Assembly (NCBI GenBank): GCA_022695795.1
Contig: MU404113.1
Span: 62,001 to 126,000, forward strand
DNA: 64,000 nt
Direction of reading: 5' to 3'
Source of the DNA: Biscogniauxia marginata
Taxonomy: Eukaryota; Ascomycota; Sordariomycetes; Xylariales; Xylariaceae
Position 1 is the first letter of the stretch, and each line of letters starts with the position of its first letter. The translations under genes and the position numbers were made by a program. Below the pieces are notes generated by a model, which was not told where the DNA came from, ran no database searches, and was given only the letters and a program-made list of their open reading frames with translations. Positions 11,756 through 24,581 of the stretch are shown in pieces.

Positions 11756-13952
11756 CTTTTTTTTTCTCTTTCTAATACGATTTCTTTCTTTCTCGATGCA
11801 AGCTCCTCGGGTAAGTAAGAAGAAGATGAGAAAAAAGGAATAAGGATCGACCTCGCGAACTTTTCTCGTTGGGATATATCTTGTCTTGGAGTGCCTAAGA
11901 CCGGGAGTCGAGGTTTGTTCGGGAATGAAGAAAGCCCGGACCGTTTCTTTTTTGTTTTGTTTTTGTTGGGCTGGGGGAAACCTGTGCGATAACCTACTGG
12001 ACCAGCGACGGCGAAACAAGAATAGAAAATGAAACAGAGATTTAAAAAATAAAAAATAAAAAGGGATTGGTCAACACATGTGCGTATGTAGTGAGTGACG
12101 ACAGCTATTCCTCGGATCAGATGTTGGGATCACACCAAAAGGCCTAGAGCTTGCCCAGTTACGTTGTAGGTTTGACCTACTACTTCTTACACTACCTAAC
12201 TTAGGTAGCTAAGGTACATTAAAAAAGAAAAAGAAAAAGAAGGTATTATGTAATTACAAAAGCTGCTGCGTTTCGTCGGCACTTACCTAGGTACTATTAC
12301 GGGAGGGAGAAGCAAATAAAGGAAGGTAAGACGCGTCTGAGAAGGTCACAGCGCGAAGCTCATTCGCGACAGGGAAGGCAGTTTAAATGAAAATGGACGG
12401 GTAAGGATGAGTGAGGAGGGGGGAGGGGGGGGGTTTAGTCAGGCGTTCTTCCCTGCAAGGATTAGGTTAGGTATAGGTATACCTTGTACTTATGGCGTCA
12501 TCGGAGACTGTCTCTTACTTATAAGTACCTACCTAACTATGTTATGAGTATAATCCACAGTATACAGTACGTATCGACTAAAGCCGTATTTTACACATCG
12601 ACTTATTATTAATTCCATATAAAGTTTTATTATAAAGTAGTAATCATGATTTTATCTGTTATTTCTTTATCTTTATATAAGATATACCGATCATTTCATT
12701 TCGGGTAGTTTCAAACCCGTAGCCCTTAGACTGTCCCGATAATGTTACTTGTCTCATTTCAATCTAAATTAGGCGGGTTGAGCAATATAATCCATAGACT
12801 ACCTAGACTTCTTTACATAGGCTATGTAGGCAAGTACATATGTAGCAGCGCAATTTCATGAGCTAGATTCAAGCCAATTCTTCAGAACCTCCAGTACGTA
12901 TGCATCTATGTATGTAGGTATGCAGTATAGAAAGCTGCCCTATCGGGAAAGTGGCTCCTTTAATGTTGGACAGGTACGAAATACGCTGCCGGTCTTGGCG
13001 TGGGACTTCCAGTAAGAGTTATATATTTCCAAGTAAATCTTTTAGAATTCAAAGATAACACAAAAATCAGTGTAGGTATGTATGTTATGGATATATTAAG
13101 CTGATACTTTGGTCAACGTGCAATATATATATCCTCATTTATTGCGCGACTAGGTTACTAGATGATAGAAACGCCCGTGATGTATATCCCATATTGGTAA
13201 TGGAACATGTGACAATATTTAATATTAGACGAACTACACGCCACTCTCAAGGTCGTCAAAGCATTAAATTCCTTTCATTATATGAATGCTCTCTACCTAA
13301 ATGTCTCTTGCTAGTAGTAGCAGACCAACTTCTTGAAAATACCACTTATGATGACTATTTGCCTTCACGTCTAAATATGAACCCAAAAATAAAACAGATA
13401 TTAAATACCTACTTTTCTTCTCCTGGTAAGATTTATAACGGGAAGAAGACAGTGTGTGGGGGACTGTAATGGACATATTAATGGTTAGTATTCTTACGTA
13501 CTTTCTTTAATATACCTAGTCAAAAGGGTATACCGGATTCTAAACTGCTGAAAACCCGATGGCTCGAAGATGGGCTCAGATTTGGATACTCAGAGCATAC
13601 CCTACAGGCTACTATTGAGTCAAGGAAGTTCAGTCAGAATGTATGCGTAGTGTATTATCATGTGGATGAACCGAGTTGCTTTCTTATAACTCCATGACGC
13701 CCAACTCCTCTCGTGAATCTGCGAAGATGCCCATAGGACTTAGTCCTCTCAACCCGAACCAACGACCGAAACAGCCGTTGGAAATGCAGCGGAAGGCCAG
13801 AGGCCTCGTCCTGTTTCTGAAAACTCCGCATATGCTATTGTGAGTGAAACGAGATGCGTGAATGAGGGGAAGGAAGGTTTGTCCGAATCGATTCCCGGAA
13901 AAGCGAATATGATCGGGCGGCCGTATCAGGATTATCTAAGCGCTTTATTGTC
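11756..13952. other. Intergenic, AT-rich towards the right
   Basis: 2.2 kb without a supported gene. There is an A/G-rich tract near 12220-12245, a G-run near 12418-12435, and a palindrome of the ACCTAGGT type at 12284. A 91-codon frame at 13194-13469 is AT-rich with no recognisable relative. Confidence 0.5.
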
Positions 13953-14814
13953 TCAAGGCTCTCCTAGCAGCCGGGCGGTGATATCGCCCATGTATGCTGG
14001 TTCGAGGTCGACATCCTGCCCATCATAGGTTTCAATGCCAACATATTGGAAGGCCTCGACGACTCGGTCGATATCGAATCCCATGTTGACAAACCGATTG
14101 ATCAGATCCTTATTGTAGCCTTGGTATCTGTGCACATCGATGTGGTGAGTACTGTCCAAGGCTGGAAGGGTGAACATGGGAGAATCATACCGACTGTCAT
14201 CGACTTGCTGTTGCTGCTGCTGGGGTGGGATAGTCGATCTAGCCTGGACGGTCTGGAATTTAGGGTTTCTCGGGGCTCCGGCATGCATGACAGCCCACTC
14301 ATGTGCCTTTTTGTTGAAGCCTTCTGGATCGTTGATCATCATCTTAGCGACCTCAGCATCTTGTGGGTCTTTCGGTTCGGGACTCTCGAAAAGCGACTGG
14401 AGGGAGAGGAGGGTCGACTTGATGGTGAGGACTGGGGACCAGGCTGAGCTCAGGGTATCCAGGCAGATGGCGCCCTGTTATGAGGGATTAGTATGTGAGG
14501 CAAAAAAGGTGCGAGAGGAGGGGGGCAGATAATATTTTGATAGTACTTACCGTCTGACTGCTGATATTGGGATGCCAGACCTTGGTATCGAACTTCATGA
14601 TAGGAGGGCGGAACGGGTATTCGGTGGGAATCTTCACGTCGACTATGTACTGTCCACCCTCGTACGGCGTGCTAGGCGGGCCGGGTATGCGAGCCTTCAG
14701 GTGTGTCAAGTCACCAGTGTTGTCGGCAGGCTGAGCCGTGATCTTGGAGGTGGAGGCATCGGCTTCCATGTCGGCAAGCTCCTTGGCAATCCGTCGAGTT
14801 CTACTCGAAGCCAT
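13953..14814 (-). CDS. UBC1: Ubiquitin-conjugating enzyme E2, Ubc1/UBE2K class
   Basis: Exons 14551-14814 and 13953-14474, joined over a 76-nt intron (donor GTAAGT), encode 261 residues. The UBC fold covers about residues 1-155, with YPFRPP, the WHPNI motif (HPN at 81-83) and the catalytic Cys92 in GAICLD, the same number as in human UBE2K. The intron falls four residues before this Cys. A Gln-rich linker (PPQQQQQQ) separates the E2 fold from a C-terminal UBA-like domain (NRFVNMGFDIDRVVEAF, about residues 212-255). Ubc1 enzymes build Lys48-linked ubiquitin chains and work in ER-associated and cell-cycle proteolysis. The protein is longer than yeast Ubc1 (215), mostly in the linker. It is transcribed divergently from ELP3. 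Confidence 0.93.
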
Positions 14815-15683
14815 GATTCCCGATTATCGCTAATCGCAAGCTTTCCCAGAGGTGGTTACCGGCGGGCAGATATTCGACTGTCAAGCAGGTTCTTGCTGAT
14901 GTGGTAGCTGGGCTCGGCGGGCAATTGACAAGCGCGGACAGTGATGGAAAGTTACGGAGAGTTATGCGGGGGGGGTGGCAGAGAGTGTAGTGAAGGGGGG
15001 GGTTAGTCGGATTGTGGTTTGCAGTTTGCTATTCTTGGTGCCCCAAGGTGGTGCTGCAGAAGAAGAAAGAAGGATCAAATCGATCGCGAGAACGGTGCTT
15101 ATATAAAACGTAGTGGGCTGTGCAGTCGGAGGGTGGAACGATGAGAACAATAAGTAGAGGTAGGCATGGAAAAAAGGCCTACAATAAGAGCTCAAGTCGG
15201 TACTTTGGGTACGGATGTGCGATGTAGACCTGAGGTGGGGAAGAGGGAAGAAGATACCTGAGGGGAGTAGCTGAAACACCAACATGTATAGACGTTCCAG
15301 ACTGGACTAACGAGGCCAGACTAGACTAGGTAGGTACAAGTACATACCTAGTCTGTATCGACGAGAAGATGTGTGAAGGTTCGACCGAAGAGAAAAAATT
15401 GGGCGTCCAATCATGGACCATTTCTTTAGTCCATATCTTTCTTTTTACCTTTCTGGCCATTCAATATTCAATACCTTAGGTAACAGTGGATTACATAAGA
15501 CCCCGCGTTTCATGGTCCGTGTATCTATCTGATAATTGAATAAGGTTGACATGATTGATCAAGTAAAAAGCTACCCCCCACTTTCTTCTGCGTATGTACG
15601 CATGACATATTAAAATCTTTCCCTCCTACCATCCTGTATATATCACCACTTCCTTAGGATAAAGGAGAAGGGAAGACAAAAAG
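14815..15683. promoter_or_regulatory. Shared divergent promoter region of UBC1 and ELP3
   Basis: 869 bp between two start codons. It contains an inverted repeat with 10-bp arms (15323-15332 and 15345-15354) built on the ACTAGGTA motif, pyrimidine/purine tracts near 15410-15450, and a TATA-like GTATATATC near 15633, about 50 bases before the ELP3 start. Whether both genes share regulatory sites is inference. Confidence 0.5.
15323..15354. repeat. Inverted repeat, 10-bp arms
   Basis: AGACTAGGTA and TACCTAGTCT are separated by 12 bases in the UBC1/ELP3 intergenic region. It belongs to the dispersed CCTAG-type motif set. Confidence 0.75.
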
Positions 15684-17456
15684 ATGGCGACCACAATGAT
15701 CACTACCACCGTCCGGAAGAAGGATGCCAACCTGCCCCCGGAAAACGAGCGCTTCCTGCGGTGTTGTGCTGACATCGCGAACGCTCTGATCGAAGACCAT
15801 GAAGCCTCGAAAGATCCCAAGAACCCGAGAAGGGACATAAATCTAAACGGCCTACGTTCCAAGCTATCGCGGAAGCACAAGCTTGCCAATATACCACCTC
15901 TGACTGCCATCATTGCCGCTGTCCCTGAGCACTACAAGAAGTACATAATGCCAAAGCTGGTAGCCAAGCCTATTCGTGAGTTGGCCAAGGTATTACGCTG
16001 CGTATAGATAACTATACTAACCGGCGGGCCAGGCACTTCTTCCGGCATTGCAGTCGTTGCTGTCATGTGCAAACCGCATCGTTGTCCCCATATCGCCTAT
16101 ACCGGCAACATTTGCGTCTACTGCCCCGGCGGCCCTGACTCTGATTTCGAATATAGCACTCAGTCTTATACAGGATACGAGCCAACATCTATGCGTGCTA
16201 TTCGCGCTCGATATGACCCCTTCGAACAGGCACGAGGTCGTGTCGACCAGTTGAAGTCCCTCGGCCACTCGGTTGACAAAGTCGAATACATCATCATGGG
16301 AGGCACTTTCATGTCCCTGCCTGTGCCATACCGAGAAGAATTCATCTCACAGCTACATAACGCCTTGAGTGGCTACCAGACCTCCAATGTTGACGAGGCA
16401 GTCGAAGCCGGAGAAATGAGCAATGTCAAATGCGTAGGCATCACCATCGAGACGAGACCCGACTACTGTTTGCAGCCCCACCTCACCGATATGCTTCGGT
16501 ACGGATGTACCCGGTTGGAAGTTGGTGTACAGTCTTTGTATGAAGATGTCGCTCGAGACACTAATCGCGGACACACGGTCGCTGCCGTTGCCGAGACCTT
16601 CTGTCTCGCAAAGGATGCAGGATTCAAGGTGGTGTCGCATATGATGCCCGACTTGCCAAACGTTGGAATGGAGCGCGACCTTGACCAATTCAGAGAGTAC
16701 TTTGAGAACCCAGCATTCAGAACTGATGGTCTCAAGATATATCCCACCTTGGTCATCCGTGGGACCGGCCTTTATGAGCTGTGGCGAACTGGCCGTTATC
16801 AGAACTACACACCAAATGCCTTAATCGACATTGTCGCTCGAATTCTTGCTCTGGTGCCTCCATGGACAAGGATATACCGTGTGCAGAGAGATATTCCTAT
16901 GCCATTAGTTACCTCTGGTGTTGAGAACGGAAACCTTAGAGAATTGGCTCTAGCCCGCATGAAGGACTTTGGCACAACTTGTCGCGATGTTAGAACACGA
17001 GAGGTTGGCATCAACGAGGTCAAGAACAAGATTCGACCGAACCAGATAGAACTCGTGCGCCGCGATTACACCGCCAATGGTGGATGGGAAACTTTTCTGG
17101 CCTATGAGGACCCGAAGCAAGACATCTTGGTTGCGCTGCTCCGATTGCGCAAATGTACTGAGAAGTACACCTATCGCGAGGAGTTGACTGGCCAGCAGAC
17201 GAGTCTGGTTAGAGAACTCCATGTGTACGGGACTGCAGTTCCCGTACATGCGAGAGACCCAAAGAAGTTCCAACACCAGGGCTTTGGTACTCTTCTGATG
17301 GAAGAGGCAGAGCGCATTGCTCGAGAAGAGCATGTAAGTGACAAGATAAGCGTCATCAGTGGTGTTGGGGTCAGAAGCTACTATAAAAAGCTTGGCTACT
17401 GGCTAGATGGCCCTTACATGAGCAAGTGGCTAGATGGGCGCCCCCAAGAGCCATGA
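15684..17456 (+). CDS. ELP3: Elongator complex catalytic subunit Elp3 (radical SAM / acetyltransferase)
   Basis: Exons 15684-15975 and 16033-17456, with a 57-nt intron that splits an Arg codon, give 571 residues (yeast Elp3: 557). The radical-SAM site is C115-x9-C125-x2-C128 ([14 protein letters not shown]), followed by [14 protein letters not shown]. The C-terminal GNAT domain has the acetyl-CoA loop QGFGTLL and ends with [14 protein letters not shown]. Elp3 catalyses the first step in making cm5U-type side chains on wobble uridine of tRNAs, and it was also described as a histone acetyltransferase. Conservation is very high throughout. A perfect donor-like GTAAGT sits inside the coding sequence at 17335-17340 (residues EHVSD) but reads through in frame. 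Confidence 0.97.
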
Positions 17457-18215
17457 GAAAGGGGGTTTCCCTAAAATTGGATAAGAACCATCCGAGTGGC
17501 TTGCCTACCAACGAACCCTCCCCCTCACACCTCCGTGCTATGGTGCTATATAATCCATATAGGACGGCAACGAATCTGCGTATAAGGTTGAGCACGTCAG
17601 AAAGTACGACGCCCATCTGTCAAGGTTGTCGCACCATTATCTATAGGAACCTGGTGGATCCATATCACCGGGATATTGAATATAGAGTCTAGAGATGTGA
17701 TGAAATTCGTCATGATGTTTTCACGGCGGATCTCGCCTAGCAGCTAAAGAGGAGGACCTATGCGGTCGTGCCGTTGTCGGCATCACCACGTAGCCCTCTA
17801 CTTTAAGTCCATCCATCGACCTTGTGGAAGGCGAATGATCATGCCTGTCGTCTTGAATCAAGTGACCTATACCGAATCATTCGAGACACCTAGGTCCCAA
17901 GGCATATTCTAATAACCGGAATGACAGGGAGACACTTGACCTAAAAGCAGTGCTTTCGAAGAGTTGCTATTAGGACTAGAAATCACCAGAAATATGAGGC
18001 TTCTGCAATATCTCCTGGCGTGTTAAGAGGTATTTCTGAGTTCAACTTGGATGAGTACAAGATCTCCAGCATAGAGGCCTTGAGATAAATACAAAAGTCG
18101 CTCATTTATAAAATCATCTCTACATTCCTGGGGTAATCATTTGACCCGACATGAAGTTGCTTGTGACTGGGAAGATGCATCCTTTTACCAAAGCTCACGA
18201 GACTATGCTATTTAT
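17457..18215. other. Convergent 3' flanks
   Basis: Contains the 3' UTRs of ELP3 and the MFS gene. No gene is seen. Confidence 0.6.
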
Positions 18216-20599
18216 CTATAAATCCGGGGTATTTCGTTTATCTAGGGTACGCTCGACATGTTCAACAGTAGCCTCAACTTTTTCAGTCATCAAATCTTTC
18301 ACGCCTTTTAGAAGTGCAACAGCAATGATCGCTAGCACGACAAATGGAATCACGCTCGACCATGCAAGTCGGTAGGCGTAAGTATATTCCCACCTGCTAG
18401 CCTCGACTGCCGCCAACCAAATGGCAGTGTTCGAGCCATCTACCCCTGAGCCATCTTTTCCAGCATCCAATGCTTCCAGCAATTCCGGAACACTCCCCTC
18501 GGGGAGCCCGGCACTAACCGCAGCATCACCGACTACAGCAGCATAATGAGTGCTGAGACGGCCGTTTATGATAGCGTTCAGCACCGCCGATCCAAATGCT
18601 CCCCCGATAGCACGTGCAGAGAACGCAAGCCCCGTGGCCGTAGAGAGAAATGCGTGCGGAGCAGTGAACTGGACACAAGCTACAAGTAGCGTAAGAGGGC
18701 CTGCCTGACCGATAGCTGCGAGAACATTGAAGGCTATTTGAGCGGAATTCCATGTCGGCCTGATAGTTGCGTAGCAGATTGTCCTACGGAGATCTGTCAG
18801 TGGCCGAGCCTCTTTCTTCCGCTTTTCGCGTGTCGACACAAGAGAAACGTTGCTAAAGACTTACACGACAAGAAATGTAGTGAATGTGATCAGCAACGGT
18901 GATTTCAGATCCTTGAACCGGGTTGAATACCACGTGATTGGTATCGACGAGAATAGGACGGGAAGCTGGTAACTGAGCTGGCGGACGGAGATCCGCCATG
19001 CATCGGACTCGAAGCCTAAATGTAGAACGATTTGAGGGACGACGGAGTTGACGGCGCTATAGAATATCCAGCCTTCGACTGCGAAGGCAAAGACCGAGTA
19101 CACAAAGTTGGCGTTCTTTCGGAAGAAGATGTGCGCGACCAAGCCATCTGATCTCCCTTTCCATTCTGTTATACCACATGACGGTCAACATCTCCAGGGG
19201 TGAAAATAGGCAGAGAGCGCAGCTAGCTCGTTTTCTTACCGTAAAGCACAAAACCAACCAGCAATGCGAGCCCAAGACTTACTGGCGCAGCAACGTGCGG
19301 GTTGGACCATGGGTAGGCCCCTCCTGCCCAGTCCAGTCCGAGAAGCATCAGCGTAGCACTGCTGATGAAGAGTGAAGACCCGATTGGATCGCACGCCCAG
19401 ACGTACTCTCTCAGGGATTTCTTGGGGTATTCGACATTGTTTCTCTTCGGTGGCCAGTAGAAGCAAAACAGTCCCACGGCCGTTATGCCATGAAAGGCGG
19501 CCTGAATCCAGAAGATGTACCGCCACCCGTCGACACCGACATTCGTCACAGCCCCGGCACCCAAACTCCCAATCCTTTATAGACGCGAACGCGGGCTGTT
19601 AGTTCAGAGATTAAGACCCGGACCAAATAATTAGCTACTTACAAGCCACCGATAGAGCCGGCCGCAAACGCGAAGCCGTTGGCGAGCGCCCGGAATTTTA
19701 GAGGAAGAATTTCAGATGGGACTGTAGAAAAAGGAGTTAGTATTGCTGTATTCGGACTGTTTTTAACACATGAAACATGTCTCGTGAGCAACAAGCTAGA
19801 ATAGGCAGGTTCTACTCCTGAGATAGACTATAAGAGGCAATCAAGAACTCCAAAACTAACTCACTAGCCTGGACGACGGATATGGTCGCTAGCGTGGTGC
19901 CGATGAGTATACCGCCGCCGATCAACATGCTCATAGACGTTGCGGTGGCAGAGACCACGGCGCCAGCGAAGGCAATCAGAGGCGGCACGGTTGCTAGGAA
20001 CTTGCGGTCTAAAACGTCCGACAGGCGACCGACGATAGGCGAAAGCACGCTCTGCATGAGCAACGGGCCCTGGTTATTAGGCGAGTTAGATTTGACATGT
20101 GACATGGCGTCGATGCCACGAGGGGGAAGGGGGAGAAAGGAATGATTCGGACGAACTTGTATCACCCATCCCGCGATCGATGCATCTCCCAAGTCGCGAA
20201 TGATGAACGCGATAACCGACCCGGCGGCGACCACGACGAAGACCTGCGACATTATGCTGGCGTTTGTAAGGTCTGCTTAGCATGGGAGAGGACGACAGGT
20301 AGACGATATGAACGAGATAAGAGTGAGAGAAGGAGGACTTACGCGAAGCAGGTGACGAAAACCACGAGCTGATTATCCACCAGGCCGTCAGTACTCTTAC
20401 ATGTCGTTGTAGCACACATAAAATGCATAATTACACATACCCATGATCTCCAACTCAGATGGATGTGATATGCCTCCTCAACGGCTTCCTGCTCGATGGG
20501 TAGCACAACCTCGTGGTGCTCCGAGCTGACCCTGCCCACCTGGGCGGATGCTGCCTCCTCCTGGGTGACAGCATTTGGCTTCTCCAATTCGGTGGACAT
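18216..20599 (-). CDS. MFS efflux transporter, TRI12-type (14 TM)
   Basis: Eight exons: 20441-20599, 20343-20368, 20157-20256, 19865-20069, 19643-19721, 19240-19574, 18865-19165 and 18216-18783. They give 590 residues, typical for this family, and every junction is in phase. The N-terminus is hydrophilic (about 45 residues), followed by the membrane part starting SWRSWLVVFVTCFAIMSQVF. A motif-A-like loop GRLSDVLDRK follows TM2/3, and later come GWRYIFWIQAAFHG and ARAIGGAFGSAVLNAIINGRLS. This pattern matches the fungal trichothecene efflux pump/siderophore transporter group of drug:H+ antiporters in the plasma membrane. The substrate cannot be read from sequence. No biosynthetic cluster is next to it, so it may serve general export or siderophore transport. 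The second exon is only 26 nt, and one donor is the unusual GTTCGT. Confidence 0.88.
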
Positions 20600-22597
20600 T
20601 GCTGTAACCTACTGGTTTAACTCGATATAGGCGTATCATATAAATATGAAATATGTTTGGCGAATTACAATAATAGGCGGGCAGCCAAAGGGTCGATATA
20701 ATCTAAGGCTAACCCTATTTCACAACGAGATATAGAGATGAGCAGAGGTCGAAGTCGATATAACCAGCTACTTTCCGCTCACCTTATGTATTATCAAACA
20801 GCAGGTACTTTCCCAGGTAATCGTCCCCGTATACCTACCCCCTTATATTAACTATCGAACTAAAATGAACATCTTAAAGGATCTAGTTAGCTAATCGCTA
20901 GATTTCCCCCCATGGGGTATGGCGGAGGAGGGCCCCCTCCCCCAGGTTTGTTGTTTTCAACAGGGGGGTCTGAGGGGGGACCCCGGCCCGGCCTGGCCAT
21001 GCCGGGTATTCTTCATCCCATTATGCGGGGAAAGGATTCCCTGATCGCGGTAGTTCGTTTATCTTACAGCAATGCGATGCAGGCGCACGTAGATACATAT
21101 ATCACGCCGAGGATGGTACATGTGTCGAGCTTAAGAACCAGGAGTTTAATGTACCCCGGACTGGCTATTCCTATAGTATGGGGGGAAGGAATGCGGGGTG
21201 AGGGGAAAGGGTAGCAAGGAGGAAGAGGAGAGGGAGAAAAGGGCAGGGGGAGATTGACCACTAGGATTGGTTGTCTTCTCTTTTGCGTATCGTATACTAT
21301 GTTACATTCAACTCTGTTGTGTGTTCCCGACTTCGGCTCTGATGTCGTTCCTATCCAGTGGTTGGTTGGTTGGTTCGCTGATGGATATTTTTTTTTTGAT
21401 TTTTGACTTTTTTTAATCTCTTGACCCCTTGGAAAAGGGATTTGTTGACTTTTGTATATATAAAGAAAGACACGACATGTAGGAACCACGGAATCCAGTA
21501 TCAAGAAATTCTTCTCATGAACACGAAGAAATATATCCAAAGCTGGTGTTTTGGGTGCAGCTCCCAGAAGACATTTGCTGAGTACCTGGTAGCTAGCTGG
21601 TATGTAATTCATTAGTGTCCCTCAGGGTGGGTTTGTATACTCTACTATGATTTCATGATATTCCGGAATCCCCTTTGCTTACCTATTGACTTAGATAATT
21701 AATTGCCTAGGCATACTATATCGAGTCTCCAATTTCGTAGGCTGAAACTGTACAAACGAAATGCTTCCCGAACGATCGCAGCGATGACCGAGGGTCAATA
21801 GGGGCAAAATGCCGGGGAGAGCCCCTTAACAAAAGAGGGAAAATGGAAAAAATGAACCCCCCTAGCGACATTTGTATCTATAACGCAAGCGCGATGCCAT
21901 TTTGTCTCTAAAGCACGGGGGGAGATGAGTCTCAGTATCAGACTATGCTCTCTCTCTCCCCCTCTGTCTGTCTGTGTTAGACATCATATTTGCACACAGG
22001 TTGAAGGCAAACTCTCTTGGAGGGAAGAGGGAAATATTCGAGACAGCACGTGGTAGGGAGAGGAATATGATTCTTTTCTAGACTTCCTCCCTAAGCCCTT
22101 TCATGCGCGAGCAATGCAACCCACGATTACGTTCGCCACGAAGCTACAACACCACCAATAGCGACTCGGAGAGGAAAAAGAAGAAGGTTATAAAGAAAGC
22201 CCATCATCCACTTCTGTCGAGTAATGCTTCTGTCACGGTCATATCTATATATACTGTCGAAACTTTAACATAATTCGACATTCATGCGAGAAAGTTCCAT
22301 CTGGGAGGCCGCCAGACAAGGTAGATATTCGACATTACGAATGACCTTGGTGACACATAACGTGTTCCTCCAATCACCGACAACTATACCGCAACGAGAT
22401 GGAACCAAAATGAATCCCCGATGCCCTTTCACATTTGCCCCGGTCTCCCCTTCTTGCCCCTTTAATGATGCACACCACATACCACGCACATCGTGGATAC
22501 AATATCATGCTTATTTGGTATCGACAGAATAATATCTCAAGGAAAGCCTCACGATGATCGATAAACCTCTATTTATACATGAGACAGGTTCTCCCGC
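20600..22597. other. Intergenic with low-complexity tracts
   Basis: 2 kb without a supported gene. It has a G/C-run-rich, hairpin-prone stretch at 20905-21000, a poly-T block near 21388-21412 and a CT/TCTG microsatellite at 21946-21976. A 182-codon minus-strand frame at 21064-21612 is low-complexity and not convincing. Confidence 0.5.
21946..21976. repeat. CT / TCTG microsatellite
   Basis: A run of CT units followed by CTGT units. Confidence 0.75.
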
Positions 22598-23861
<1,264 letters not shown>

Positions 23862-24581
23862 GGTATAAAAGCTCGGCTGCAATGGATCTCGAGGGCTTCG
23901 GGACGATCTCAAGACCGGGCAGACGAAGGATACTCCTCGAGCACAGCGGGTGCGACAGGGAGTGGGAAAGAGAATAAGGGGGAGTGATTTGTTTGAAGCT
24001 CGACGTTTTAGTCTGTCTGTATGTAAACTGCGGAATGGCAGAAGTAGAGCTCACGGACGTATCAAAACCTGAGAATTGCGCCGTTGAACAACCGACGGGC
24101 CGCACTGGCCACTGACCGACCCCGTCACCGAGGCGCCTTATCTAATCATCATCCGGAATAACCCGACCTATCGTATTACTAGGTATCAGAACAGCTGCCA
24201 AACACCGGGCTACAGCTGATAGAGTACATACATTAGGTACCCAAGTACCTTGGTAACGATATCTATGGTGTGCGCGCGTTCCTTTGGCGCCTGATTACGC
24301 TACGAAGGTGCTCACAGACCACCTAAGATAAACTTCCATTACTACATTCTTGAACCTACTAAGCTCTGAAGTCGCCGTTTCCTTGCCAAACCATCACCAT
24401 CTCCAGACCAACAACACAGCCATCGTCTACATCAATTTACTACCATCACCTCATTCATTCTAGCACTACCCGAGGACTAGGACTAGCTTGCCAGAATCTT
24501 GACTCTGAAGAACACGACCCTTTCGCCACTTGATTCTCGTGCAGATTAGCGACCCGATCTGCGTCGTCGTCGCTCGTCAAG
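23862..24581. promoter_or_regulatory. Divergent intergenic region LSC1 / RPT2
   Basis: 720 bp between two start codons. The RPT2 side (24360-24580) is CA/CT-rich, as expected of a fungal 5' UTR. No specific operator is recognised. Confidence 0.45.

Noticed and set aside
13194..13469. 91-codon frame as a transposase remnant
   Set aside because: No transposase motif, terminal repeats or target duplication visible.
18216..20599. MFS exporter as part of a secondary-metabolite cluster
   Set aside because: Neighbours are ELP3 and LSC1; no biosynthetic enzyme is adjacent.
21064..21612. 182-codon minus-strand frame
   Set aside because: Low-complexity Pro/Ser/Lys composition and no family features; probably chance.
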